From the NCBI GenBank assembly GCA_036936605.1, contig JAUPFV010000004.1:287226009-287290008 (forward strand): a DNA stretch of 64,000 nucleotides, written 5' to 3'. Shown here one piece after another: positions 1 to 11,110 of this stretch. A model generated the notes under the pieces. The model searched no databases. It was not told the origin of the DNA and worked only from the letters and a program-made list of their open reading frames with translations. The position numbers and the translations under genes are program-made. Numbering within the stretch: the stretch's first letter is position 1; each line of letters begins with the position of its first letter. The stretch comes from Limnanthes douglasii subsp. nivea (Eukaryota; Streptophyta; Magnoliopsida; Brassicales; Limnanthaceae).

Positions 1-1775
1 TCACTTAACAGCTTGACCCTCTTAGCCCCACAAATGTGGGCTAACTTTAACCCAGCTATAGCTGCTTCGTATTCGGACTCGTTATTAGATGCCCTGAAAT
101 CAAAACAAATAGCCTGGTACATTTTGTCTCCATATGGGGAAGTTAAACATACTCCTGCACCACATCCCATAGTGCTAGATCCACCATCTGTTCGGACGAC
201 CCATACCTTTTTATCTTTTATGTCAGTAGTTTGCTCCGAATCCCTGTCGGAGTGGAATTCAACCAGAAAATCAACCACAGCTTGGGCTTTGACTGCTGTT
301 CGGGGAGCAAAGTCTATGTCGAATTCCCCCAACTCTACTGACCACTTAGTCATTCTGCTCGAAATGTCTGCTTTTTGAAGGACATTCTTTAAGGGAAAAG
401 AGGTCCAGACGATAATAGGATGAGCCTGGAAATAAGGCCTCATCTTCCTTACAACTATCACCAAGGCTAATGCCAATTTTTCAAGTTTCAAGTAACGTCT
501 CTCAGCATCCATCAAGCTTTTGCTGATGTAGTACACTGGATGGGGATGGCCATCGACCTCTCTTACCAGCACAACACTGATGGCATAACTTGAAACTGCC
601 AAATATACAAAGAGAGTCTCCCCATCAACTGGCTTGAACAAAGTTTTGGGGGAGGACAAGTGTTTCTTGATTTCATTAAAAGCCTCATCACACTGTGGGG
701 TCCAATCAAAGCCCTTTGCACCCTTCAAAGTTTGAAAGAAAGGAGCACACCTGTCCGAAGACCTTGAGATAAATCTGTTTAAGGCAGCTAATCTCCCCGT
801 TAACCGCTGTACTTTCTTGATGTTTCGAGGAGGCTCCATTTGGAATAGAGCATTGAGCTGGTCCGGATCGGGTTGTATTCCATGCTCAATTATGATATAG
901 CCTAGAAACTTCCCGGACTGCACTCCGAACACACACTTTTCAGGGTTTAACTTCAAATTCACTTTCACCAAGTTGGCAAAAGTTTCTTGGAGATCGGACA
1001 AGTGTAACTGCTCATCCACACTCTTCACCAGCATATCGTCAATGTATACTTCCATATTTCTTCCAATTTGATCAGCAAATGCCTTGTTGACTAACCTCTG
1101 ATAAGTGGCCCCAACATTTTTCAAACCAAATGGCATCACCTTGTAGCAATGAAGCCCCCTGTCAGTAACAAATGTGGTATGCTCTTGATCCTTCGGATCC
1201 ACTTGAATCTGATTGTACCCGGAGAAGGCATCCATAAAGGAAAGCAGCTTGTTCCCAGAGGTAGAGTCTACTAACTGATCAATCCGGGGGACCGGATACA
1301 AGTCTTTTGGGCAAGCTCTATTGAGATCTGTGAAATCAATGCACATGCGCCACTTGCCATTCTTCTTTTTTACCAAGACAGGATTGGCAGTCCACAAAGG
1401 GTATTGAGATTCCTTAATGTGCCCCATCTTTGTGAGTCTGTCAACCTCTTGCACAATGACATCAGCCTTTTCTTTGGAAAAAGCTCTTCTTTTTTGAACC
1501 ACTAGAGCTATATCTCTTCGGACGGATAGGTGGTGTGATATCACTTCTGATGGAACCCCAATAACATCAGCATTGCACCAAGCAAAAACGTGCTGATGGT
1601 TCTTCAAAAACTTCAACATTTCCTTTTTCAACATTGGTGGCATCTTAGACCCTATCTTGACAGTTTTACCATCTTCCAAACAGTGTGTTTCTACCTCTTC
1701 GATCGGTATCAATACTCCAGGGGTCTCTCTGGGGTCATCAATTTCACCCTCGCCCCCATAAAGGCCCTCAAACTG
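1..1775 (-). CDS. pol: E1 pol: reverse transcriptase, gypsy RNase H, start of archaeal-type RNase H (partial)
   Basis: Reading the minus strand from 1775 to the window edge gives about 590 codons in which I found no stop, so this is the best-preserved pol in the window. Visible motifs in order are the RT entry segment FMDAFSGYNQI, the palm segment MPFGLKN, the catalytic YIDDM, the thumb/connection segment, and a gypsy RNase H in which the first catalytic Asp is replaced (FVYLAVSS). A second RNase H follows, with RTDGGSS and the Glu of SEYEAAI. It is preceded in frame by UAA-UAG (1776-1781), the first stop apparently a mutated CAA. Expression would therefore need read-through or splicing of a gag-protease message. 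The left end is cut off by the window. Confidence 0.88.
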
Positions 1776-1778
1776 CTA
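1776..1778 (-). other. In-frame UAG at protease/RT junction (E1)
   Basis: On the minus strand the protease frame reads GAA-UAA-UAG-CAG-UUU-GAG and then continues in the same frame into the RT region. The UAG and the following CAG-UUU-GAG are identical in E2. The UAA just before it corresponds to CAA in E2 and is best explained as a later C-to-T change. See the finding on conserved UAG codons. Confidence 0.8.
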
Positions 1779-4106
1779 TTATTCATTAATACGGACTGCC
1801 CCCAGCGTTCGAGGAGCCATGGCAGTAGCATAACATTCTCTTGCAACCTTTTGGCTGCTCCGGACGACTCCAACCTGTCCCTGAACAGCATACTTCAAGC
1901 ACTGGTGGACTGTTGAAGCCACTACATGCATCCTAGAGAGCCAAGACCTCCCTAGAATAGCATTATAGCAAGTGGGACAATCCACCACAATAAAGAGTAT
2001 TCTGACCATTTTCTTGAAAGGGCCCTTGCCCAATAACACCTCTTCTTCGAACTCTCCGATCACATCTACTGAGCTGCTCTGTGAAGCCCACGATTGACCT
2101 CTCCGAATTCTGAATTACAGCTGGATTTTTCATTTTCTTGTAAGTGGTTAGGAAAAGGATATTGGCTGAGCTTCCAGTATCCACCAGGATTCGTCTTATG
2201 CCATTGCCCCTATAGATGCTCCTATGACAACAGCATCCTCATGAGGGCCAGCAATGTCTCTCAAATCATCTTCATCAAAAACAATGAAGGGGAATGAGTT
2301 CGGTGACTGATAAGATGTCATGCCTCCTTCTAGCTGGGAGGCTAAAGTATGAACATGCCTCTTCCTTGAAGAAGTAGTAGTAGCTGTCATAGTGTCCCCT
2401 CCGAAAATTGTAAGCGACTCAAAAAACTTAATGAGCCCGGAGACCGACCTAGAACATTCCTCTATAGCACCCACTCTGTTTCGAGTCGGATCAGGATCCA
2501 AGTATTCAGATTCCAAGTCAAACCTTTCAACTATAACCATGGCTCCCTTTGGGGCAGCATTACTTGGACCAACCCAGTGAGTGTTATCAGGCCTATTGCC
2601 TTCTCTTCTTTTAACATAAGCTCCCAGCTTTCCCCTCTCAATCAAGTTTTGAAATTCTTGTTTCAATGCTATGCAGTCATCAGTGGTATGACCAACATCA
2701 TTGTGATATTGGAAAAAAAAGTTGTTGCGATGCTCTCTGGGAGACTGCAGTGTTGCCGGTCTCCGGTAATGCACCTCATCCTTTGTTTTATCAAAAATGG
2801 TGGCCACACTTTCTTTTAACTCTACGAACCACTCCGGTTGGACCCATGGCCCTCTTTTGTTTCTGGATTGCTGACTCTGAGCAGGAACATCTTGCTAAGA
2901 CTGAGCTTTTGCCCTACCATGCCCCTGTCCGGTCTCTCTTGCTTTATTCCCGGACTGATTTTGATTGGGATTTGGTGCCACTGGGGTAGAACTCACCTGC
3001 CTGTGCACCCTGGTTTTCTTTATTTCATCAACATTTATCTGTTTACCCAGCCCTCCCCATGTCATGGCCTTCTTTCTGGTCACTAAATCAGCTAGATTGC
3101 TTGGGTTCAAACCTTGCCTTAGGGATGCTATTGCCACTTGTTCGAAGCAATCAGCCAACCCATTCTTGGTGTTCACAAAACGACTTATATATTCTTTCAA
3201 GGACTCATTTGGTTCCTGGGCACAATGGATTATTGTGTCTCCATTTCCCTTCAGCTCTTTACTCCCTACGAACTGCCTTCGAAAGGCTAGCCAAAACGTA
3301 TCGAAATCTTTAATACAACCCTGAGGCAGGCTGTTGTACCATTTCAGAGCACTCCCCGTGAATGATTGGGAGAATGCCCTACAAAGTAGTTTATCATCGT
3401 CGTCAAAGTTCATCATGAAGTTTTTAAATTTCTCCAGATGGGTGTCCGGATCAGTACTGCCATCGTACTTCTCTATTTTGGTGCTGTCAAACCTCTTGGG
3501 GAGGTTTCCGGACAGAATTTTAGAAGACAATGGAGATTGCCTCCAATTCCTTCCACGACTGAACACAGTATCCTCATTGGGAGTTGCAAAGATACCTGGT
3601 TCATCGTGGAAAGCAAAGGGATCCATCAGCATCTTGTCCACATGGCTCCGGCTGTGTAATGACCCTTTACCAATATTCTTCTTCATTCTTCCATGTCTAT
3701 CCCTTTTTCTTGAATACTTTTTTATCTGCCTTTGTTTCTTTCTAGTTCGACCCTCATCGTTGCTTGAGGATAAAGATTTTTCAACTCCTTCATCGTCCGA
3801 AGAGCTATCAGAAGATTCTGAGCTTGAGTCAGAACTCTCCACAGGCTTGGACCGGTGAGACTTTTTAGAACTGGCATGAGTCTTTTTGGTGCTCACATGA
3901 TTTTTTGAAGACTCATGCTCTCTGGGGTTATCGGTGTGATGAGCAACCGATGCTTTGGATTTTTCTTTCACGCCCATCTTGGCCTTCTCTCCCCTCAAAG
4001 CTTCTATTTCACCCCTTAGCCTATCACGCTCTTCGACACTGTATTCATCGTTCTCTCTCATCACTTCGAGCAAAGCTGGTGGTAGTTCTGGATTGTCCGG
4101 ATTCAT
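1776..4106 (-). pseudogene. gag: E1 gag-protease, interrupted
   Basis: The ATG at 4106 opens a 403-codon frame that starts MNPDNPELPPALLEVM. It has an acidic, Ser-rich N-terminal third, then a retrotransposon gag capsid region (KWYNSLPQGCI, FRRQFVGSKELKG, ESLKEYISRFVN). An in-frame UAG at 2895-2897 ends this frame; E2 has a sense codon there. The same frame then continues through QYHNDVGHTTDDC to about 2196. E2 has a C-x2-H-x4-H-x4-C zinc-binding motif at that place, but here the first Cys is Phe. A single-base shift near 2190 moves the frame into the protease, with its DTGSSANILFL active site at about 2150-2184. The protease frame ends at UAA-UAG (1776-1781). Confidence 0.85.
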
Positions 4107-4156
4107 TCGGACAGATTTTCTTAGCTGGTTTTGAATGCTTGATTCAGGTACCTCAT

Positions 4157-4176
4157 CCTCCCACTGTGGTCGCCAA
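4157..4176 (-). other. E1 primer binding site
   Basis: Just inside the 5' LTR the minus strand reads TGGCGACCACAGTGGGAGG. It begins with TGG, as expected for pairing to a tRNA 3' CCA end. Near-identical sites lie next to the LTRs of E2, E3 and, in mutated form, E5. I cannot name the tRNA without a database comparison. Confidence 0.75.
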
Positions 4177-4178
4177 TT

Positions 4179-4589
4179 TGGTGAGGATAATAATTGCCTG
4201 AGGGTAGGCTAGTAATTTCAGTTGGTATTTTAGGGTAGTGTGTGGGTGTTATGTGTTTAGAGTAGAGAGTAGAGACATAATTAAGCAGCTTAGTAGCAGT
4301 TCATTCTCATTACCCACACTTAATGCAGGTGGTTGGGTATTTATACCCTGATGTTTGGGCCCTTATGGGCTTTCGGGTCATGTTTAATGGACCCGGGTCA
4401 TGTTAAAAGACCCATGAGCTCTAAGTAGGAGAGCAAGTAGCTTAGTTAAGAAGTGTTTAGTTATTTTAGTACTTTTGTCATAGTTCGAACAGTCCTATAG
4501 ACTAGTTATTCGAAATGAGCTGTCCGGTATCCGGAGAGGTTGGACCGATCTGTCCCTGTACGGGGATCAGGCAGAATTCGGACTCATCA
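4179..4589 (-). repeat. E1 5' LTR (411 bp)
   Basis: On the minus strand the LTR starts TGATGAGTCC and ends CACCA, giving the TG...CA ends of an LTR. It aligns along its length with the two E2 LTRs but is clearly diverged from them. A TATA box (TATAAATA on the minus strand, 4338-4345) lies inside. The partner LTR is outside the window. Confidence 0.88.
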
Positions 4590-7177
4590 ATAATTAATAA
4601 ATATTATGACAATTGAGTTATGTTACAAAAAATACCTCATGATTGAGTTCTCCCTTTCTCATAGACGGGTTATATATGATACTACTTCATATTTCAACTA
4701 CTAACTCTTGTATATTGGTTTAGTTTTATGTATGATACTACTTCATAGTTCAAATTCTCACCCTTGTCTATTACTTTAGTTTTGACATTGTCATGATTTT
4801 ACAAATCAATTGCAATTTTACAATCAACTTCACGTGTCGTCCTTATTCAAACATTTAAGTGAATCTACCTCTTCAATAAATTTAATAGAGTTTTGGTAAT
4901 CCGCTAATATAAGTTCTGGATTATTAGCAATATCTTTTTTTTATAAATATATTGTTTTCGTTTTCGCTTCCAATAAGCAATTTTCTTCTTTAGTGTTTGG
5001 TCTATTTTCCATTATCTTTTATACACTTTATTTTTGAAATCTAGTCACATGTTTAACGATATATTTACCTAAACTTTGATGCTCTAATTCTAATAGTGTC
5101 TTTATCATTTAAACTATAGCATAATATAAACCACATGTAACACGTATAATAACCATAAAAGAAAGTTAATCTTTTCTTAAACATTAAAGCCATTCAATCA
5201 TCATATCGAAAAAAATTCCATTGTCAATTTTCCAAAGGAATGGATCTTTTTATATTTCCACTATTTGGAGTCGTAAAAATCAACTTAAACAACCGATTCG
5301 ATTTCAGATTTGATTTCAATTCGTAATAGGATGAGAACTCGGACATTTCCTGATTGTAACTAACATTTTCTATGTCTTGGTTCTCATTTATTTTCCAGTC
5401 TAACAAATAAAATTTTAATTATCGCAATTACTTCTCCAGTCTATCAAATAAAATTTTAATTATTGCAACTACTTATTTATTTATAACGAATACAATCTTC
5501 GAGGACACTTACAACAAAAATTGTGGTAGATTTTCCTCCAATTTTCATGAAATTTTATTTCTACTTGACAAGGTTTTTTATGAAAACTTGGTCTATCATA
5601 CATTATGATTCCCATAACTATTGATGATTTGATTGTTTATTATAGAACGTTATTATGTATCTAGGTGAGGTACGAGAAACATCGCCATCTAAACTATTAG
5701 AAAAATCATAAACTCTTGGTTCCCAATTATACCAAAGTTCAGAATTTGTTATCTCTAATCGAGGTAAATTATTACTTTTATAGTCTCACTATTTTCTTTC
5801 AGAACTTCGAGTGTAATGTAAGCAAATTTAATATTATCACAAAAGCATCATATAACACACTAGAGCTCCTAGTATCCAGCTCCAACTTCTTAAACAAACT
5901 TTAAAAAATATGCTCTTTATATAATAACAAAGAAACTGTAACTCATTGGTATAATCATACTAAAAACAATATATTTTATCAGTTATACTTGCACTCCATT
6001 AGCTAGTAAGCACAATAAACTCATTTGTTAGTCAATATACACAACTCACCATTTGACATAATTGGTATACCTTTTAATAAAACAAATTTTATTGAAAGCA
6101 TAGGGTAACATTAATTTAATAATGTATACTATCATGCCATGTAAATGACAAATATAACACATTCATTATTACACAAAATGCACCCTTAAGTATTGTGCTA
6201 AAATAATTATCAACTTAACCATACAACACAATAATGTATGTAACTACATCAATTATTAATATAAAAATCTATATGTGTAATATATATATAGTAGTAAGAA
6301 GCACACTCACATCACATAACACATTATATTTAAATCAACAATAACATATTATGTCCATTTCAAGAACAATTTAATAACATGTCTATCTTTGGTATCACTG
6401 AAACAAGATATATACTTTAATCAAACTAATTTATACGATTTCAAAATAAATATGCACAAATATTGCATATAAATCATTCATCACTTTACATTTAATCTAA
6501 GTTGAATAAAAATTAGATTTAAATTATCTAATTTGTTGATCATACATTTATTTAAAATAAATTTGAAAATCTATTAAAACTTCACAAAATTTAGCAATGA
6601 ACACAAAATCGTTATTGTGATACAAATCGACTTAACAAGATCCCACATATAATTTAAGTTAAATTCTCAACAATAAATAATAAACCATAATCATTACAAC
6701 AACATTTTTTAAAATTTATTAAACATCATCGGTGGCATGCATCCAACTTAACCAAGGATGCCTAAATATAGTTTTGTATTATGATGGAACATCTACTATC
6801 ATAAACAAGTATTGTACTTTATTTTTGTATTCTCCCTGCCCGCGACTACATCTAGATTTAATTCATTCAGTATACAACTTTACCTTTCAATAAAATTAGA
6901 TAACACCCTCTTTAATGATGCCAAAGTTGTTATGTCACATAAATGATCTCATGCATGCTTAAAAAGATTGCTTTCGAAGCTTCAAATGTCGATAAGAAGT
7001 TTTATGATTTTTGCCCATGTGATTTAAGTGACCATGACCACTACAACTCAAGAGTCCTAACTACCATTCTTAAGTCATAATTATCAAAACATATGGTACG
7101 GTAAGAAATTATATAAACATAGTATGGAAAGTACGTTTACCACGTTTAATTGTTTCAACATTGATAGGGTCAGATTA
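4590..7177. other. AT-rich stretch without a recognised gene
   Basis: No ORF here resembles a known protein. The left part (about 4597-5385) is copy 1 of a dispersed repeat. A short tandem duplication (a unit of about 40 bp containing AAATAAAATTTTAATTAT) occupies about 5393-5473. The remainder, 5474-7177, is very AT-rich and I see no feature in it. Confidence 0.6.
4597..5385 (+). repeat. Dispersed direct repeat, copy 1
   Basis: This segment aligns with about 20108-20748 in the same orientation. Shared blocks include TCACATGTTTAACGATATAT, TTAAGTGAATCTACCTCTTC and AACATTAAAGCCATTCA. Copy 1 has about 150 extra bases near its left end (about 4630-4780). Its left boundary coincides with the E1 insertion, so its true start may lie outside the window. 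What the repeat belongs to is not evident. Confidence 0.75.
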
Positions 7178-7535
7178 TGTTGGAGGACCCAAGCAGTAAA
7201 GTAGGTCGGATTTTGTTTAGAGGGGCAATTCGGACCTAATAACTAAACTTAATGAATAACCAGTATGCTTAATGACTCAGCTAGGTGTCTAGTACTATTT
7301 CTTATGGGCCTGGGGGCTCGTGAGATTGACCCAAACATATGAACCAACCCGAATGTCCCATGGATCAAAAAAGAGTATAAATAGTTCAACAAACAGCATT
7401 AAATGGGTTGGACTTTTATCACTCTCTGTTAAATACAAGCAACTCATAACTTTATCTATCTCTTACTAAAAATTTAATACCACGCAAACTTAATAACTTC
7501 CAAAACTACCCTTAGATCTGATTTTACCATCACCA
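7178..7535 (+). repeat. E3 5' LTR
   Basis: The right end is fixed by the PBS that follows three bases later and ends in CACCA like E1 and E2. A TATA box (TATAAATA, 7376-7383) lies about 160 bp before the end, followed by a pyrimidine-rich leader. The left end at TGTTGGAGGACCC is an estimate because no second LTR is available for comparison. Confidence 0.6.
7376..7383 (+). promoter_or_regulatory. TATA box of E3 LTR
   Basis: TATAAATA lies in the U3/R part of the LTR in the orientation of gag-pol. It matches in position and sequence the TATA boxes of the E1 and E2 LTRs. Confidence 0.55.
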
Positions 7536-7538
7536 GAT

Positions 7539-7556
7539 TGGCGACCATAGTGAGAG
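7539..7556 (+). other. E3 primer binding site
   Basis: TGGCGACCATAGTGAGAG directly follows the LTR. It differs at only two positions from the E1 site over these 18 bases, which supports one shared tRNA primer for the family. Confidence 0.7.
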
Positions 7557-7623
7557 CGTGAGGTGCCTGAATACCTCTATTCAAAACCATACTTGTGGAT
7601 CATACTTCGGAGTTCTTTGAGGC

Positions 7624-9239
7624 ATGGATCTTGACATGCAAGAAGTTATCCCTATTGACAATGAGGGGATACGAGGTGATAATTATCATGCTACTATATC
7701 TCATGTGAATCATAATACACAATAAATACATTTCATGCAAGAAGAATGTGATCAGTTAAGGGCTGAGATTGAAGCTTTGAGGGTCCAAAGGTACGCTGAA
7801 AAAGAATTAAAAGAAAAGTTCGTTGGGGGTTGTATTGTTACAGATGATCCTGGTAACAACCGCACACAAGATGAAAATGATTCGTCCCTGAAGTCTTACA
7901 CATGTTCGAAAAAGGAACATCGGGCTAAGCAGTTGATGAACACATCAGATTTTGTTGGAAACTCAACCATAGAATCTGACTCAGATACTTCTTCTTCCTC
8001 ATCAAGTACTGTACATGTTCGTTAGAAGAAGAAAGAGAGTTTAACTAAAAAACATTCTAATAAAAATGATCAAAAGGGAAAAATAAAAAATATCAAAGGA
8101 AAGTAAATGAATCAGAATATTACGGTATTGATCATTTGTTAAGTGATCAATTTGATATCCAGTCCAAACCAGGTATTTTTGCCACTCTCGATGATAATCA
8201 TATATTTAACTGAAGTCATAATTGGAAGCAGACACCTTTGTATTCAAATATTCTTTCTGGGCATCTACCAAGGTGGTTTGATAGCTCTAAAATGGAGAAA
8301 TATGATGGAAACAAAGATCCTGATAATCTCCTTGAACAGTTCAAAAATTTCATGATAAATTTTGATGATGATGATGATAAACTATTGTGTCGGGCCTTCT
8401 CGCAGACTTTCACGGGGAGTGTATTAAAATGGTATTACATTTTACCACAGACATCTATTAAAAACTTTGATATGTTCTAGATGCCCTTCCTAAGGTAGTT
8501 TCTGCGAAGTAAAGAGCTTAAAAGGAATGTTTATACTATCATTCATTGCGCATAAGAACCAAATGAATCTTTAAAAAAATACTATATCAGCCACTTTGTA
8601 AACACAAATAATGGATTGGTTGATTTTTTGAGCAAGTAGTTATCGCTTCTTTAATGCAAGGTTTAATGTCAGGTGATTTGGCTGATTCAGTAACTCGGTA
8701 AAAAGTAATGACCTAGGGACGATTCTTGAATCAGGTCGGAAAGTAAATCACAGTGGAGGAAACCAAAAAGTCTAGACACCCATACCAGAATAGGTCTGTT
8801 CTTACAATTTATATCTTACAAGCCAGTTTTCAGTCCCAAGCTACAGTCAATTACCGACCTAAGGATTCCGGATAAGGTTTGCATCGACCTAGACAAAAAT
8901 AGTCGAATGAGGGCTAACAGTCGAGACAAAGAAGGAGTCAATGGGTCCAACCTGAATGGTTTACTGAATTAGGTGAAAATATAGCCACCATTTATGACGG
9001 AACCAAGAATATTGTGCATTTCTGAAGCCCGATACCAATTCAATCTCGTTTTTTGTGGATACCAAAATGATGTGGGCCATGATACCCAAGATTACATTAC
9101 CCTAAAACAAGAAATGAAAACCTTGATTGAAAGGGGGAAATCGTCTGCTTTTGTTAAAAAAACAAGGGGGCAACATGCAAGTTAATACGCGTGCCGAGCC
9201 TAGTGCAAGACAGCACATGTTACATCGCCAAATGTCCAA
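7624..9239 (+). pseudogene. gag: E3 gag, decayed
   Basis: Homology to E1/E2 gag begins at an ATG at 7624 (MDLDMQEV) and runs through an N-terminal region (DQLRAEIEALR) and a Ser-rich acidic stretch. The capsid core is at about 8238-8480: GHLPRWFDSSKMEKYDG, FMINFDDDDDKLLCRAF and LKWYYILPQ. Further on come YHNDVGH-like zinc-binding remnants near 9060 (here YQNDVGHDTQDY, so Cys and His residues are lost) and LIERGKSSAFVKK near 9125. Many in-frame stops and frameshifts are present. The gene is split at 9240 by a hAT element and resumes at 10318. Confidence 0.82.
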
Positions 9240-9485
9240 AGATAGAGTAGGGGTGAGCAAAAACCGAAAAAAACGAACCGACCGACCGAACCAAACCAAA
9301 ATGGATCGGTTTGGTCGGTTTTTTAAACCTAGATTTCGATATCGGTTTTAATTTCTTAAACCGAATTTAATTCGGTCGGTTTTCGGGTTGTACGGTTTAA
9401 CCGACCGATTTGAACCGAACCGGACGAAACTAGAGAATATATTGTATATGTTAATATGTATACCGTATTTGATATAAGAACTGTC

Positions 9486-9590
9486 TCCACCTTTGGCCTA
9501 GTGGTTGTACAATTACAAGTTAAGATCTTTAATTACCCCTGTCTGGGGTACGAATCCTGGCTGTAACATTTTTTTTTCCTTTTTTTTTCG
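9486..9590 (+). repeat. tRNA-like SINE head with Pol III A and B boxes
   Basis: TGGCCTAGTGGT (9494-9505) fits a Pol III A box and GGTACGAATCC (9547-9557) fits a B box with one mismatch to GGTTCGAATCC. The spacing is about 40 bp, larger than in most tRNA genes but usual for plant SINEs. T-runs follow from about 9570 and would act as Pol III terminators. No cloverleaf or CCA-end structure makes this a functional tRNA gene. It lies wholly inside the hAT element. Confidence 0.6.
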
Positions 9591-9711
9591 TTTCTCTTTC
9601 ATCTCGAATTTAGCTAGGGTTTGTTTTCGTTTCTCTTTCATCTCAAATTCCAAATTGCCAACCATGCTACCTCAGAAGTGTCTCCGGCATCATAGATCTC
9701 TAGTTATTAAG

Positions 9712-10245
9712 AACTTAAGAAGCTATCAACCCTGCCATTTGCTCCTGCGGACAAGAATTTCATGCACATAGGCAGCTTAACACCAGCAAGCAACAGAACA
9801 GCAGCAGGTATACTCCATAGAGAATCCCCACAGATAAGACCCGAAGCAATCGCTGGACTGTAATCCTTAGCCTTTTGTTTGTTCTTCCTCTTCCACAAGA
9901 ACAATATCAAACTCCCAATACACATATTAATGGCGAAATATCCACCCAGGTAGAAGGAATAGCCATACACATTGGGCTTGGCACAAACCTATACAGCTTG
10001 TACTTTGTCTAGTACCGCTCCAATATCTCGCGAAGAACGTTGATAACGATTGACGCGATAAAGAATATGATCACGAGCCTTCGACGCCCATAAGAGCCAT
10101 ATCACAGTACAATGCTCCATATTGTGCTGGATAAGTATTATTCGGGTCGCCAATTAGGTAAGCCTTGTAGAAGAACCAGACAGCATTTTATAAATAAAAG
10201 TACAACTTGACGATCTCCACTACATGGCTTTATGTTTTTATACAC
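9712..10245 (-). pseudogene. Captured fragment of a YELLOW STRIPE-LIKE (YSL) transporter gene
   Basis: On the minus strand this encodes the C-terminal membrane part of a YSL-type oligopeptide/metal-nicotianamine transporter. Recognisable blocks in order are WFFYKAYLIGDPN, PAQYGALYCDMALMGVEG, FFIASIVINVLREILERY, SPMCMAIP, then YLGGYFAINMCIGSLILF, PAIASGLICGDSLW and LAGVKLPMCMKFLS. These match the family's conserved ending, in which VASGLICGDG and PPICMKF are typical. At least two frameshifts and stops (for example after ILERY) break it, and the N-terminal two thirds are missing. It was therefore not a working gene at this site. It is the cargo of the surrounding hAT element. Confidence 0.85.
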
Positions 10246-10317
10246 TAATTTCTGAAAGTATTCTTACTTTCTGTAGTGAGAGATATAAACCGACCAAATC
10301 TCACCCCTAAGATAGAG

Positions 10318-11110
10318 TATGAAGACATCTAAACAATAGAATTCTATGGTAATTATGGAGAGATTTAATGTAAATTTGAAATACTTAGACCATGATCTGG
10401 ATTGGAACCAAGTTGGGGTAATAGTTGAATAAACAACGATAGTCTCCGAGTTGTGCAACTACTTTGAATCTTTGACCATTTTTGGGGGAAATATTGTGAC
10501 TACGCCCTCAAACTGCTTCTGAAAAAGAAATGTGAACAGTCTAACCACTCATTTAGAAGGGAAAATGTCTACACATCTCTATTAGAGCTCTGCTTCTTAT
10601 ATTGTCTTTGATGAATATGACCTAAGAGAAATTTCAAGCCCACATGAAGATGCTATGGTAATAGTTGCGTCAATTGAAAGCAATAAAATATGACGAATCT
10701 TGATTGATACATGTAGTTCGGCAAATATTTTGTTTTTATCAACCAATAAGAAAATAAATAATCTTTCATTCATCCAACTTCCGAATAAAACCATAATGGG
10801 GTTTACTGGAAAATCGACTGATGTAATTGTGGAATTTGAAGGAGAGGTCTTGTTACGAAAATGACCATTCAAGAAGTTGGTAAGGGTTTTGGTGGTAGTG
10901 GTTGATTGTCCGACGTCTTACAATGTTATATTTAGTAGGTCTGAGCTATCTAGGATGCATGCATTGGTAACCACTATCCACCAATGTTTGAAATATGCCA
11001 TAGGAGGTCAGGTAGGCGTCGTCCAAAGTAGCCAAAGGGTGGAAAGGGATTGTTATGTCACTGCTCTTGCTCCAAAATCGTTGGAAGTAGTAAAAGTTGG
11101 CAAAGAATAG
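10318..11110 (+). pseudogene. E3 gag C-terminus and aspartic protease
   Basis: Homology resumes right after the hAT target duplication. FESLTIFGGN (near 10475) matches FESLTIFGGD in E1 and E2. The protease active site at about 10700 reads IDTCSSANILFLS, so the DTGSS motif has a Gly-to-Cys change that should inactivate the enzyme. From 10877 the frame is open for 77 codons (VVVDCPTSYNVIFSRSELSRMHA...) and ends at UAG 11108-11110, where RT homology continues in the same frame. Confidence 0.8.
11108..11110 (+). other. In-frame UAG at protease/RT junction (E3)
   Basis: The codons are GAA-UAG-AAA-UUA-GUG-GAG. The protease frame (from 10877) and the RT frame (from 11117) are the same frame, so this single stop is all that separates them. 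E1 and E2 have a UAG at the equivalent place. Confidence 0.8.

Larger units (their letters stand above)
1..4589 (-). mobile_element. E1: Tat/Retand-like Ty3-gypsy retrotransposon, truncated by window edge
   Basis: Reading leftward on the minus strand the order is 5' LTR (4179-4589), PBS, gag, protease, reverse transcriptase, gypsy RNase H and the start of a second, archaeal-type RNase H, where the window ends. The rest of the second RNase H, integrase, 3' region and 3' LTR lie outside. The same order and close sequence occur in E2, so both belong to one family. The two RNase H domains and the PBS type place it in the Tat lineage (family knowledge). The five bases after the LTR (ATAAT, 4590-4594) are the expected target duplication, but the partner cannot be checked here. 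It inserted into, or right beside, the dispersed repeat that starts at about 4597. Confidence 0.93.
9248..10309. mobile_element. Non-autonomous hAT element with captured sequences (1062 bp)
   Basis: The element starts TAGGGGTGAGCAAAAACCG and ends in the inverted copy ...CTCACCCCTA, so 10 terminal bases match perfectly. It is flanked on both sides by AGATAGAG (9240-9247 and 10310-10317), a perfect 8-bp target duplication as hAT transposases make. Reading across the empty site restores the E3 gag-pol alignment, which confirms the borders independently. Subterminal AACCGACCG-type repeats fill 9263-9425. Inside lie a tRNA-like SINE head and a fragment of a YSL transporter gene. No transposase is present. 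Confidence 0.92.

Noticed and set aside
1590..1916. Plus-strand ORFs over E1 and E2 gag-pol
   Set aside because: They are shadows of the minus-strand coding sequence, with no motif of their own.
9486..9590. A functional tRNA gene
   Set aside because: A and B boxes are present, but the B box has a mismatch, the spacing is long and no acceptor or anticodon stem is evident. A SINE head fits better.
9712..10245. A functional YSL transporter gene
   Set aside because: Only the C-terminal part is present, with frameshifts and stops, and it lies inside a hAT element. It is a captured fragment.
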